NCBI RefSeq assembly: GCF_018143015.1
Contig: NC_054749.1
Coordinates: 33,889,000 to 33,952,999, forward strand
DNA length: 64,000 nucleotides
Reading direction: 5' to 3'
DNA from: Lytechinus variegatus
Lineage: Eukaryota > Echinodermata > Echinoidea > Temnopleuroida > Toxopneustidae
Below the pieces are notes generated by a model. It saw only the letters and a list, made by a program, of their open reading frames with translations. It searched no databases and was not told the origin of the DNA. Position 1 is the first letter of the stretch. Each line of letters starts with the position of its first letter. A program made the position numbers and the translations under genes. This document shows positions 1 to 12,527 of this stretch, in pieces.

Positions 1-2600
1 AAGACTGTGCTTATCATTTAGCATTTTTATGTTCAGCACCCCCCTAAAAGGGGAAAAAATAAATAAATAAACATATTTTTATCGAAATTTGTACTTTTCT
101 GGAGCCATTTGCAACATTGATATTCATCTTTATGTTCAGCATTACCAAAACATAAGTATTTTTGTCAACCTAATGGAACAATGCATAACACTTAATGTAA
201 CTCTTGTTCAAAATTTCTTGTAAAAGAGCAGGTCCAATCTTGTGCATATTAAGTTAATTTTATTGTATTTTCCGTCTGTCCATTATTTTGTCAGCTATAG
301 TTTTTTTTTTGGTAAATTAAATGTTATGTTATTGCAATATTAATGCCTCAATATGTTATTCATAAACAACAAAAATGTACGCGTATCTTTGGCACCCTAA
401 CTTTAGTAAAAATAAAAATGAAATATAAGATTCTACTAGGTATTTTTTTAATCAAAGATGGTCTTTTCTGGAGGAAAAATGATCCGTTGCCATGGCAACC
501 GAACACACATTTGCAAACATTGATATCATTAAGTTCAACCGTTACCAAGGCAGCATCAGTTTTATCATGCTATTGTACTCATGCAGAACACTCACTGTAA
601 TTTTTTTTCAAAACTTAATGACTGTTCAAACATTATGTAGATTAAGTAAAATTTTATTTTACCACCTGACCATTATCATTTCAACAGTGTAATTTTTTTG
701 TATTTATAAATTACATCTTAATCCCAATGGCTGAAGATGTTATCTACATATTAACAACAAGCATATGCTTAGCACCCTAAAATTAGGTGAAATGAAAGAA
801 AAATCAAATTTTACCATGTTTTTGTTTATCAAAGTTGCTTATACTTTTCAGCTCAGGGAGGAGGGGGAACATTTGAATTACTAATATTTATCATTAAATT
901 CAAGTATTACCAAGGCGACATCAATTTATTATTCAAATGAACTCATGCAGAATGCTTAATAAGTTTTTTGTCCAAAATTAAATGACTGGCCAAACCTTTC
1001 ACACATTGAGTTATATTATATTTTCCACCTGTCCATGATATTGTCGTCCAAATTAATATTTTTGTAAATTAGATATTATTTGGTTGTCATGTCAATAGCT
1101 TTAGATGTTATTTAAACATTTTACACCAAACATATCGATGTTTAACACACTAAGATTAGGGGAAATGCAAGAAAAATAAGATTCTATAGTCCTTTTTTAA
1201 TAAAAATTGGTACTAAATGATCCGTTGCTATGGCAACAGGCCATTTGCAACATTGATTTTTATCCTTGAATTCAAGTATTACCAAGGCAACATCAATCTG
1301 AATCAATCCAATTACTTCATGCAGAACACTCACTGTATCATTTCCCCTAAATTATTGAGTATGGTCAAACCTTATGCATAAAAGTTATTTTCATTGTATT
1401 ATTCACCTATCCATAACCTTGTCATCCCTGTTTTGTTGTTTTTTAAATTGAATGTTATCTGGTTGCCATGGCAATGACTTAAGATGTTTTATATATATAT
1501 ATAAATTTAGTCACAAACATATCTCGATTAGTACCTTAAAATTATTGAAAATGGAATGATGATCATACATGTATTCTACATTTTTATCATTTTTTCCTTT
1601 CTAGAGGGAAATAAGCTGTTGCCATGGCAACGGGTTCTTTGCAACATTGTTTCTTTTTATTTAATTCAAGTATTACCAAGGCAACATCAATCTGTATCAT
1701 TCCAATTAGTTCATGCAGAACACTCACTGTAATATTTCCCCTAAATTAATTGAGTAGGTCAAACCTTATGCATGTACATATAAGTTAATTTTTATTGTAC
1801 TTTTCACCTTTCCATAACCTTGTCATCACTGTTGTTGTTTTTAATTAGATGTTATCTGGTTGCCATGGCAATGACTTAAGATGTTATATTTATAAATCTA
1901 GTCACAAGCATATCCCGATTAGTACCTCAAAAATGATTGAAAATGGACTGATGATCATACATGTATTCTACATTTTTATCAATATTTTTACTTTTCTAGA
2001 GGGAAATAAGCTGTTGCCATGGCAACGGGATCTTTGCAACATTGTTTGTTTTAGTTTAATTCAAGCATTACCAATGCAACATAAATTTTTATCTTTATAA
2101 AGAACTCCTGCAGAACACTTTCTGTAGTTGTGGTTCAAATGAGGGGGTCAAAACTAAAGCATACAGATTAAGTCAATTCCAGTTGATTTTTCCACCTGCC
2201 CATTGTCTTGTCAACCATGTTATTTTTGTAAATCAGTTGTTATTTGGTTGCCATGGCAATGGCTTGAGATATGATTTATACATCTAGCAACCAAAATATC
2301 TTTGTTTAACACTGTAATATTAGGGGAAATTAAAGATAAATCATATTCTACAACGTTTTTTTAATCAAAATTTTATTTTTCTGGGGAAAAACAAGCCGTT
2401 GCCATGGCAACGTACCAAATGGAACTATCTTGTTGATTTTGAATGTTTCTAAATTTTATATATATTTAATTAGAAGCTTGAAAATTATCATTTTATTCAT
2501 CTATATCATGTTTATTTACCATTTACATGGGAATGTATGTCATTTTTGAGAAATTATTCCGTTGCTATGGCAACGGCCGAAAATGGTATTTTTAAATTTA
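1..2600. repeat. Tandem array of ~360-400 bp repeats with X-box palindromes
   Basis: Related units repeat at about 360-400 bp. One marker (attaccaaggcaacatcaat and variants) recurs near 540, 907, 1270, 1673 and 2069. Another (catgcagaacactcactgta) recurs near 580, 943, 1318, 1711 and 2110. Each later unit carries two copies of the 14-bp palindrome GTTGCCATGGCAAC or a close variant, near 488, 1220, 1462, 1617, 1857, 2012, 2247, 2396 and 2560. The array runs off the left edge. No coding sequence is seen. The palindrome matches the consensus for RFX transcription factors; any function is inference. Confidence 0.8.
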
Positions 2601-2983
2601 CCTCCCATCTTTAAAATAAATCTTACGGCATATACTAATACTTGTGAAAGTTTCATGCTTTAGTCAAATTTTGCACAATTGTTCGGCTAATCCGCTCTAC
2701 TATACTGTTATGACGAATCTTGAGCAAATAGTTTTATAAGAATAATGCTATGGTCAAACTATGTATTCATCAAGGCGATCAGTGTTCTGTGACGTCTTAC
2801 TTAGGGTATAAAGTAATCAAAATCAAGACTCGCTCATGAGCAGGGGAAGCCAAAGTGTTTAAAATTTATGGCTCAGTTAAAAAAATATCAATAAGTCTTA
2901 TTAGTAATAAATAGCATAAGTACTCTTTGTAACACCATGCACTTTTGTAAATAAAAAAATTCTCTGATTCTCCTCCATTCAAG

Positions 2984-3037
2984 CCCGAAGCATCGTTAGT
3001 GTTTCAACAGAAACATCAGGTCATCATATAGCTGCAG
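2984..3037 (+). CDS. Candidate 54-nt internal exon of the GT77-like gene
   Basis: A pyrimidine-rich tract ending in CAG-like AAG precedes position 2984, and a good donor (GCAG then gtatga) follows 3037. The segment is open in one frame, starts and ends in phase 1, and joins in frame to the exon at 3421 (its final G plus GG gives Gly). It would encode about 18 stem-region residues with no recognisable motif. The support is splice-site quality and phase only. It could instead be noncoding, and the start-codon and membrane-anchor exon expected upstream is not seen in the window. Confidence 0.35.
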
Positions 3038-3420
3038 GTATGAATTTTTTTTATTTATACATAGCGTGACATTTTAGAAACGTGATTTTATCGACTAAAT
3101 GAATTCAATGTTTGCTCGCATTAATATGTACCAATAATTTCCCTTCGGTATATCAGTGTTCGTTTACAATGTTGCAAGCTTCTTCCTTCGTCGCAGATGG
3201 CGTAGTTGCTGATGAAAGCTTCACCAGGGAAAGTTCTCACTCCGTCTTTGAATCAAATTCACAAGACATATAGTACATTGACATATCTAGCACCTACTTC
3301 GTTAATTTTTTGTATTTTGCTATAAGTTAATGTTGGGATGATAGCAAGGCGTTCCCAAATGATTGAGTTTTATTTCATAATGTATACTTTTCTATCTCCT
3401 TCATTTTAATCAATTATCAG

Positions 3421-4397
3421 GGATCTCGCGGCCAAACGACGCCATCAAACTTGGCGAAGAATCTATTCCCAATCAAAGGAAAGTGAAGATACCTACTGAC
3501 CATGCAGTTATTCATGTTGATTCTGATCTTACGAACAAGACTAGTCATGTAGAAAAGCAAGATACCATGGATATGGAACCACTACAGGGATTCGGGATTC
3601 CTGATCCCTTTACCATCTTGACAACAACTAACACGGCCTTCAGCGACTTGACTGAGAATTGGTTGGAGAGCTTGCGACGGTTGGAACGTCCCTACAACAT
3701 TACCCTAATCGCAGAGGACTATGGGGCTTACCAGTACCTCAATGGCCACAAGGACGTCATGGAGTCTTCAAAGCTACGGATCAACCTGAAATTCACGGAC
3801 CAGAACGTGAGCCATTCTAAAGCTCTTGGGTTCTACACCAAGGAATACATCCAACTCGTCGGGAAACGTCCACATTACATCCTTGACATACTGCGTACGG
3901 GAGCTGGTGTCCTCTTTGCTGATGCTGATGCAGTATGGCTGAAAGACCCTGTTCCTCTCATCACCGATACCTACTCAAAGTATGATATATGGGTGGCACT
4001 TGGTGAAGGAGGACAAATTCCTTGCCCTTGTTTCATGTACATCAAGCCAAGTCCTAGATCCACAGCAATGGTCAAAGCTTGGCAAGCCAGGATAGAAGAT
4101 CAACTCAATACAACATCTCCTGAAAATGACCAGGGAGCATTGGACTGGGTTATGCGTAATCATATCCGATATAAGAAGTTACGGGTTAAGAAACTAGACA
4201 TGACTGCATTTCCGACTGGGCAGTCTATGTTCTTGAAAAAGGGCTGGTACGCAGCTCATAAGAATGAAATATATGTTGTGCACGCAAATAAGGTCGGCGG
4301 ATATGCCAAGAAGAAATTCGTATTGAGATGGAAAAAGCTTTGGTTTCTTGGAAAAGATAAAAAGGAAAATGATACTCAACCAAAAATAGATATGTGA
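3421..4397 (+). CDS. GT77-like nucleotide-diphospho-sugar transferase, 3' terminal coding exon
   Basis: This exon encodes about 324 residues ending at TGA 4395-4397. The frame is open back to an acceptor at 3418-3420 (aattatcag), in phase 1. There is no in-frame ATG near the GTG at 3483, so it is a terminal exon and not a whole gene. The protein resembles the nucleotide-diphospho-sugar transferase family (DUF271/PF03407, GT77; plant RGXT and animal MGP4-like proteins). A WLESLRRL helix is followed by a DXD metal/nucleotide-sugar motif, D-A-D at 3921-3929, in the context VLFADADAVWLKDP. Then come a CPCF segment, an NDQGALDW block and a VVHANK block near the C-terminus. Such enzymes are type II Golgi proteins that move a sugar such as xylose from a nucleotide donor. 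The exact donor and acceptor cannot be read here. A diverged paralogue lies at 16355-21716. Confidence 0.85.
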
Positions 4398-5238
4398 TTA
4401 ATTATTATTCAAATTATAGGTCTAGGTCTTAATTCAAATTATAGCTCTAGGTCTTAAAATTAAATATTAAGTCTAATTCATGCAAGTAGAAATAAGCCGT
4501 TCATGAAGGCACATTGATATTCTTTGAATTCAATTAGAACTGCTCATTCATGACGTCATAAACAGGCCTAGCTATCAAGAATCATATTCGGTATATTTCA
4601 TAGTCTTCCTAGTCTTGTACGATTTCGTTTTTCTGCTTTCGCACAAAGGATACTTTGGAGACATTCCAAGGAATGGTGGATATAAACATGATAAATAGAG
4701 TTGCCATGGATAATGACACAAATTATTCAACTTGATAGGGTCCCTGACACATTAATGAGGCATTGCCAGAAACTCATGTTTAATTGCAAATCAAGCGTGA
4801 GTCAAAAATCAAATGTAATAGAGTGTTACTTGCAATAACGTCAAGATGTATTAGAAAAAAAAATGTATTTTCTAACAGGACCTGTGCTTCATTTGTTTTT
4901 TTCTTACTTTGTTCTTGAATGAATTGAAATTTTCTTATAATGCCTCCTGCAATCTGATCAGATAATATCCTACAGAAATTTCATGTAGGCTTATCTTCTA
5001 GCGATATGTTATATGCTACATTTTCCAGAACAATTACAGAATTTTAAAGAAAGATATTGGAGAGTTGAGTAGAGGCAATATTTAGGAGGGAAAGAAAAAT
5101 GAATGTCGTTATGAAGAAATGGGGATGAAAACTTATTATGTTGCAATGAGAAAACACGGACAATGCTAAGATTAACAAATATACTCAACGAATATTGCAT
5201 TCATGATAATTGGTACCATGTACACGGTAATTAGCAGC
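4398..5238 (+). other. 3' flank / probable 3'UTR of the GT77-like gene
   Basis: AT-rich sequence follows the stop codon. A variant poly(A) signal ATTAAA occurs near 4458, but no site is decisive. A short direct repeat (aattatagctctaggtctta-like) occurs at 4408-4456. I see no other gene. Confidence 0.35.
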
Positions 5239-5246
5239 CAAAGAAA

Positions 5247-6489
5247 CAGTGGCGTAGCTACGGGGGGGGGGGCACGTACCCCCCCGAGATTTGGTGTGCC
5301 CCCCAGGTGCCCCCCCCCCCCCCCAGAAAAAAATTGGCAGAGCCCAAAAAAGGGGAAAAAAGGAAAAGAAGAAGAGAGAAGAAAAAAAAGAAAGAGGAAA
5401 ATAAGAGAAGGAAGACGAATGAATAAATTAATGCGAGGGGAAAACTAGTAAAAAAAATTATTTCATGTTGCTATATAAACTTGCCTGTTCAATGAGATTC
5501 ATATCTTGCTCAATAGGCTGATATGGAGCAAGTTTTGAAGTCAATATACAAAACATATTTTAGCTCGGACATCGAGCTTTCATTATTTTTTACATTAACT
5601 AATTTAAGTGCTCTGTAAAATGTTCGTTTTATGGTCTACATATCAGCATTTTAAGCTCACGCTGCGTGATCACATTGTTTGATTTGCCAAGTTAATATTG
5701 TCTACGTGTATTCCATAATGTTCCATAAACAAATATATTCAGCCATGCCCAGATTCTAGGTCTAAATCTAAAACATCCGGGATAGCCTGCATGCATGTTC
5801 TTTAAATTATCCTGTGTTACATCAGAATATCAATAATTGCTTGCTCACGCTTCACGATCGCATTATTAATAATACCCAATTAACTATATATTTTTTAGGT
5901 CAAATATATCAATTTTCTTCCTCTCGCGCTTCGCGCTCGCATCAGTTGTTTAGTAACATACCTATCCCATTTATTAATACAAAAAGTGCTTAGAATGACC
6001 TTTTTTGGTCGGAATGTCAAAAAAGATTTGCTCGCGCTTCGCACTCGCTTTATTGAAATATATACCATCTTTGTGGGTAATTGTAAGCAGTCTTTAACCG
6101 GGTCCCTTTTCAATAATGCTAGAACAGAATTTCTGCTCGTGCTTGGCGTTCGCAGTAACCATCTAGTTACATACAAATCTTGTTCAGGATCACATATAAC
6201 ATTGCCCAGAATATTAAATTTTCAGGACAAAATACATGAAAGTAAAAAAAAATTCGCTCGCTCTTCGCGCTCACGCTTTTTATAAGGCTTATAAGATTAT
6301 TTCATGTTTATGTTGTTTTATAAGAAAAAAATTAAGAAGTGACTGATCGGGGAATATAGGTAAAGATAATTTTGGGCCCCGTCCCCTATTGGCGAAAGTC
6401 GGATTCGCCCTTGTGACACATACACACACACTGGAAAAAATGGCCGGTTCCCCCCCCCCCCCCGGAAAAAAATCCTAGCTACGCCACTG
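5247..6489. mobile_element. Nonautonomous hAT-like element, copy 1
   Basis: The element begins CAGTGGCGTAGCTACGGGGG and ends with the inverted form (CCTAGCTACGCCACTG). A perfect 8-bp duplication CAAAGAAA flanks it at 5239-5246 and 6490-6497. Terminal CAGTGGCG and 8-bp target duplications are hallmarks of the hAT superfamily. Homopolymer G/C runs lie just inside both ends. The interior contains spaced copies of CTCGCGCTTCGCGCTCGC-type motifs (near 5925, 6028, 6254). There is no transposase frame. Confidence 0.85.
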
Positions 6490-6497
6490 CAAAGAAA

Positions 6498-7800
6498 GTG
6501 GTCGCAAATCAAAATGATTTTTAGTGCCTGTCCGAAAAAAAATTAGCTTTGAATTTTTTGTATGAACACAAAGCCTTGAACATTCTAGAAAGCGAAAACA
6601 TACAATTAAACTCTTTTTAAAAGCTGATTGTACTGTTTCTATTATAATTTCTAGCTCGAAGAATGGTTGTTGTATGGCTGCACGTTGCACGCTGAGAATG
6701 ATGTCTATCAGTGAGAATATGTGCATGCATGTGGTCCATGGATGCCCAATGAATCTATTGTGTGATATATTATAATAACCATTTCCCGTTTTCAGCTGCT
6801 GCTCTCTTATGCTCTCTCTAGCTTTCTCTCTCCTTTCAAAATAAAATCTCTCTCGTGAGCTAGGGAAGTGTTTAATGCCATATTCCAACTATGTTATTCC
6901 TGCAACTGCACACGCTTGATACGTGCAGGCTTGCATGAGTAAGGGCTCTCATAATTACCTATACTCATTAGCTTTGACGAGTATTTCAACTACGCGATAT
7001 CGAGGCATCCAAAACAATTCGATGAGCACCTAGGGTAAGCAGAGGCACTGGACTGGTATATAAATTTTCATTCAAACAAAGAGTAAGTATGCATATACCT
7101 TCATATTGTGATTCCTCGACTGAATGAGTATGATTCAATATTCATATTAATTTCGTGAATATGTTAATGATATCCATAAGGCATATAGGCTATTCATGGT
7201 AGAAACCATGCATGCCCACATTCATGTGCGCATGACCTAAAATGTTTTGGATTATTAAAAACGCGACAGCTTTGTCATATTTTGATATGCAGCCAACTGG
7301 ACTCAATCTGATGAAATGGCTGTTCTGAGTAAATAGATGCTATATCATGATTATTATGACTTAATCATTGTTCACTTATTCATGTTGACATGGAATATAT
7401 ACTAGGTTGAGCCCTGATATACTAAATAGTCTTTCCGTAGCTAAAACTTCACTTCATTTTTATTTATACATTGTAAAGCTCTTTGATATGGATTTCATGA
7501 AAATCGCAGTTATAGGCATATTATAATAAAGCTCATGATGGCCTTGAAAATAAGATTCATAATTGTAATATAAGTGTATTTTGGTGTATACTGAAATAAA
7601 GTGGGAGCGATGAGCATGGAATAATAATTTATGGTAAATGCTAATTAGTTTCTGTTAAAAATGCACGCTTATAGCTCCTATAGTTACTAGGAAACGCGTA
7701 CCAAGTCCATGAATATTTTAGCACTCGTTCATAATATCAGTATAACCCGCCTAACCCCCAGTATGAAGCACGAAGTATAGTAGTGGATCATGGAGTGTTG
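6498..7800. other. AT-rich intergenic sequence
   Basis: No conserved coding frame, RNA gene or clear repeat boundary is seen. The ORF-like stretch on the minus strand near 6475-6888 has no recognisable domain. Confidence 0.5.
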
Positions 7801-8788
7801 AAGGACAAGTCCACCCTAACAAAAGGTTGAATCGAATAAAAAGAGAAAAATCCAACATGCATAACACTGAATATTTCATCAAAATCTGTTGTAAAATAAG
7901 ACAGTTATGACATTATAGAATAATGACGTTCAACCATCATACTTACCACTCTGCTCCTTTATTTTATGATCTAAATATTCTCGATATTTTCAAACACTAC
8001 CAATATTTGATAGGAGTATTTATGCACGATTTAATCAATAATCGGTTGCCACATAGTTTTATTGATTATTTTTCATTTATAGATCATCCTTAGAATACAA
8101 GAAATAGAGAAAAGAGAAATGTTAATCTTGAGAAAAATAATACCAATTTGGGAAAACAATCAATTTCATTTTCTGGTCCTACTTTATGGAATCTCCTGCC
8201 AAGTAATATTAGAAACACCCCCAGTCGTAAGACATTTAGCAAATCGTTAAAATTAATGCTACTGGGAGATTATAATTAATTTGGTATGGTAAAATACTGC
8301 CTGAAAACAAATAATTCTATGTAAAGATTTTGTGGATAATTAAGATGTTTTTTTTTCTTGTAAATAGTGTAAATAGTGAAAATATGTTCACTGAAAATGA
8401 TAATTAGCATAATGTAATATGGCTCAGTCAAGTTTGTCAAATATGTAAAAAAAAATATGTATAATTCAAAAATTAACAACAACTGCTTTCCGTTTTGGAA
8501 AGCAGTTTTGAAACTGACAATATGCCACCCTGTATAAATAAAACTACAAATAAATAAATTAATAAAAACCAAAAGAAATAGTGAGTGAAGGACATCATCG
8601 ACTGTCTCATTTTGGATGTCACTGAATTGTGCATATCACTGTTTTGTGAAAAATAAGCGAAACTTTAAAACGTCATGTATAACTTTTTTTATTTTAAATC
8701 CGATTTTGATGAAATTTTCAGTGTTATGCTTGTATTATTTCTCTCTTCTTATTTGAATCAACTTTTTGTTGGGGTGGACTTGTCCTTT
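7801..8788. mobile_element. Foldback element (AAGGACAAGTCCACCC termini) split by a LINE
   Basis: The left end AAGGACAAGTCCACCC is matched by the inverted right end GGGGTGGACTTGTCCTTT. The same family occurs at 59395-61484. The copy is interrupted at 8108-8572 by a LINE 3' end. Without that insertion it would be about 500 bp. There is no coding capacity. Confidence 0.75.
8108..8572 (+). pseudogene. 5'-truncated LINE 3' end (reverse transcriptase C-terminus)
   Basis: The frame ending at TAA 8277-8279 reads like the C-terminal tail of a non-LTR retrotransposon ORF2: LGKQSISFSGPTLWNLLPS, then NIRN and TFSKSLKLMLL. About 290 bp of A/T-rich 3'UTR with an (aaat)n-like tail follows. A 9-bp direct repeat AAGAAATAG flanks the insertion (8099-8107 and 8573-8581), as expected for target-primed insertion. 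It lies inside an older foldback element. It is severely 5'-truncated and inactive. Confidence 0.75.
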
Positions 8789-9267
8789 AATGGTTTCAAG
8801 TAATACAAGTGATCTGAATCGCATGTTGGTTTCGCATCCAGTTCCTTTCATGAAAGATCAAATTGAAAATATCAAGTTATAGGCTTTATATTCATGTCAC
8901 AACTACCAAACCAGTCACATGCTGACAGACAGACAGACAAAGAGAATACCATAATACAATCGGTCGGTTTGGAGTCCGTTTCGCGAGTGTGACTGATCCG
9001 AATGCAACATCAATCAAAATAGACATAAAAAACGATTTAAGCAGGGTATTTTTTTCTTCAAGAGGTCAAGGGGTTCAATTTTGACTCAACACCAGTTGAT
9101 TCGAATGAAAACTGTAACATCAAACAAGTATGATGATGTATGGTGCAAAATAAAAAAAGTGTAAAAATAAAAAAATGAATCATTCTCGAGAACTAATCTC
9201 AGGTGACAACTCCCACCGGAGAACAATATCCCCCACTCCCTGGCAGACAACGCCCCCACCGAGAATG
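8789..9267. other. Intergenic, no gene seen
   Basis: AT-rich sequence with a short (agac)n run near 8930. No gene or element boundary is recognised. Confidence 0.5.
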
Positions 9268-9275
9268 CCCCCACC

Positions 9276-10782
9276 CAGTGGCGTAACTACGGGGGGCACG
9301 TGCCCCCCCCCCAATCGGCTGGCCAAAAAAAAACGGGGAAAAGGAGAAAAGAGGGAAAAAAGGAAGAGAAACGTAATGGGGGAAAGAAGAAATTGTTGTT
9401 TATCATAGTGTTATATCATATTATGTTATATAACATAAGAAGCATTTTTTCACAACTTTATGAAACATTATTTGCTTAATTGTGTCTTCATTGTTCCTGG
9501 TGCTCGCATAGACTTTTTAACGAGATATATAGACCTGTACTAAAGCCTCCCGTTTTCAAATCAATATACAACAAAATAATATATTTCCTCGCAATTAGAG
9601 TTATTATTGTTTTAAGTAGTGATATATTCTTCTTTTTCATGACTACTGAAAGTTATTGCCCTATTTTAAGGTCTTAATATAAAACATTTCCTGTCCATGC
9701 TAACGTTCGCATTAGTGGATTGGTGAGATTTCTGCTCTTCATGAACTCCTAAAATCAGTCCTTATAATGTCAATTTTTCTGATCTGAATATCAAAAAATT
9801 TTAGCTCGCGCTTCGCGCTCGCATCATTTGGTTAGTGAAATACGTGGGGTCTTAGTGAATTCCTGCAAACAAGCCTTGGAATGCCCCTCTTCATGTCTGA
9901 ATTTCCTAGATTTTCAGCTCGCGCTTCGCGCTCGCAGTATTTCATTAGTGAGATGCGTATAATAATCATGATTACAATGACTTCAAAAAGTGCTCCATGT
10001 GTTTTGATGTAATTCTAACAAAATCAGCAAGCGCTTGGCACTCGCATTAGATGACTATGGTGAGATATGTATACTCTGACTTAATGGATTCGTAACTATA
10101 GTCCTTAAAATATCCATGTTTGTGGTCAATATATACAAAAATTTCAGCTCGCGCTTCGCGCTCGCACCATTTGGTTAGTCAAATACGTAGGGTCTTAGAG
10201 AATTCCTACAAACAACCCTTAGAATGCCCCTCTTCAGGTCTATATTTCCTCAATTTTCAGCTCGCGCTTTTGCGCTTGCATGCAGTATTTGATTAGTAAG
10301 ATGCGTATGATAATCATGATTACATGACTACAAAAGGTGCTTCATGACTGTGTTTAGATGTAATTCTAACAAAATCAGCAAAGGATGGCAATAGCATTAG
10401 ATGACTATGGTGAGATATTTATACTCTTAATGGATTCTAAAATATAATCCTTAAAATTTCCTTGTTTAGGGTCAGTATACACAAAAAATTTTTGCTCGCG
10501 CTCCGCACTCGCATTGTTTGTTTAGCGAGACAGTTAAGTATCATGATTACAAAACAATTCGCTTATAATGTCAATTTTTAGCCCTCAATATCAAAAATTT
10601 TCAGCTCGCGCTTCGCGTTCGCATTATTTAATCAGTGAGAGATCCGTTTGATGGCACTGCATGTTTTAAAATATCTCTATTAGGTCAGTATACCTGACAA
10701 CTGCGGGCGCTTCGCGCGCTCCCTAGGTGACCCGAAATTTTTGCTGGTGCTCCCCAATGCCGTGACCCACGGTACGCCACTG
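9276..10782. mobile_element. Nonautonomous hAT-like element, copy 2
   Basis: It begins CAGTGGCGTAACTACGGGGG and ends GGTACGCCACTG. A perfect 8-bp duplication CCCCCACC flanks it at 9268-9275 and 10783-10790. The interior carries at least six copies of AGCTCGCGCTTCGCGCTCGC or variants (near 9803, 9917, 10147, 10259, 10494, 10603), embedded in diverged ~110-120 bp subrepeats. It is the same family as 5247-6489. No transposase is present. Confidence 0.87.
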
Positions 10783-10790
10783 CCCCCACC

Positions 10791-11554
10791 CCTCCAGATA
10801 TATACCTTTCCCAGCAATTTACTATGATTCGGTCAGAGACAACTCCAATTCCAATCGAAGGACTTCCCTTCATGATTAAATTACTACCCTAGGTGATGAC
10901 TCCAGCATTATTAATTCACTGGGACGATTCTCCATCCAATTTCTCCTCGTATATACAAAATTTATCACACTGAATGGAACAGAGATGAACTTATTCATAG
11001 ATTATTTTGAAACCAATATTATCCAGGTGTCGTATAGAAACAATAAAAGGCCAATCAGAAGGCAGAATCTTGTATATTTTGGGGTAAGAATTTTTGCACC
11101 TGCAGGAGACGGGATCCAAAATGACAAGCAAACAAAGAAATATCATCACTCCTTAATTGCTATTGGAACCAGTGAGGAAGGAGTCCATCGCGCTATAATG
11201 GACAAGACAGTGCACGCAAGCTGTGGAGTTTAAGCGTCCAACGCATAGAGATACCTACGAAAGGACAAAATTATATGATCGACATTGTGTTCCAAAAAGC
11301 TAATCTACATAACTACTTTTAAAATGTGGACCAATTTTGGAAGAGAAAAATCATAACCCGATGATGAGAATGGGTACCGAAGTACAAACCAAGGGTGGAA
11401 GGAGACCGATCCAATACAAAACATTTACCGACCTATCAAACCTTTTCTTTTAATCTAAGCTAATTCATAAACTGGTTGATAGGACTCATTATAGAAAATG
11501 AAATAAATGAGGTCGAGAAGATCACAGATTGACAGAATAGATACAGATACAGTA
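10791..11554. other. Intergenic, no gene seen
   Basis: The 82-codon frame at 10985-11233 has no recognisable domain and no splice context, so I do not call it. Confidence 0.45.
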
Positions 11555-11798
11555 CACTGTAAAAACTGTGGTGTTAAAACTGACACCAATCGGTGTTAAT
11601 AGAGGACCACACCCTGAGGTGCTAAAATTACACCCCATGCAGAGATTAAACATAACACCAAAGATTATAAATGTAACAACAAAAGATGTTGTAATAACAC
11701 CTATAGGGGTAAAACTAACACCACCAATTTAACACCGGTGTAAAATAACTGGTGTGGTCCTCTATGTACACCGGTTAACACCACAGTTTTTGCTGTGT
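11555..11798. mobile_element. MITE with CACTGTAAAAACTG-type ends, copy 1
   Basis: The 244-bp element is built from alternating GGTGTTA/TAACACC words in inverted orientation. It starts CACTGTAAAAACTGTGGTG and ends with the complement (CACCACAGTTTTTGCTGTG). The flanks suggest a TA duplication, as in Tc1/mariner-type MITEs. Copies are at 12528-12766 and 14506-14746. Confidence 0.8.
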
Positions 11799-11968
11799 AC
11801 ATACCAAAAGCTTGGGGCCATCTTCAGATTTAAAAGAAAATCATACAAAAAACTGAATTCTGCATGTATTGATACTGAATGTGCTAGCTATGGCTGTTCA
11901 GTCACATCACACATACATTTTTCAACCTGTTTTGACTGCTTTTCTGTCAAACCCCAGTCGGTTTCATA

Positions 11969-12021
11969 ATTCAAATTTTATGCATACCTTTAAACTTTAA
12001 AGGTATGTATAAAATTTGAAT
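11969..12021. repeat. Near-perfect 26-bp inverted repeat (hairpin)
   Basis: The left arm at 11969-11994 and right arm at 11996-12021 are complementary with one mismatch, separated by a single base. It is AT-rich and could extrude as a cruciform. It is not obviously part of the neighbouring MITEs. Confidence 0.7.
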
Positions 12022-12527
12022 GTAAATATTTATTTTGGACAACCAGAAAGCCTGTCAGATGCTTGTCCGACATAGCAATAAATGATATATGTCAACCTGT
12101 GGACTGTCAACGTCCCTGAAACGTCGAGATTTCTCTCCAGTTCCTGCTCTACAAGTTACAACTTCACTTAGCCAACTCTAGCCAGCCTTCTCTCATCTAC
12201 CCAATCTTTTCTCTTCCTCCAACATGTCCAACTCAAACAGCCTTCTATACTCTAGTCTCTCACCCTGCCCACTTCTCAAACTTTCCGCTCTTCCTGGTTT
12301 ACAATCCTAAAGATACTCTGCTTTCTTTTTCTCTTCCACCTCTATCCACACGGTGTCACCGATTGTTTATGCTACCAAGCAAACATCTGCTAGAATCAAG
12401 TTTGCATTGTTGCTATGTCAGACAAGCCTTTGACAAACTTTCAGGTTGTAAAAACAACCTTTACTTGAAATATATTCAAATTTTAATGCATACCTGTAAA
12501 GATCATATAGTATGCATAAGATATGAA

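Noticed and set aside
5203-5448. 81-aa Gly/Pro/Lys-rich protein
   Set aside because: It is a translation of the G/C runs and purine tract at the left end of the hAT-like element.
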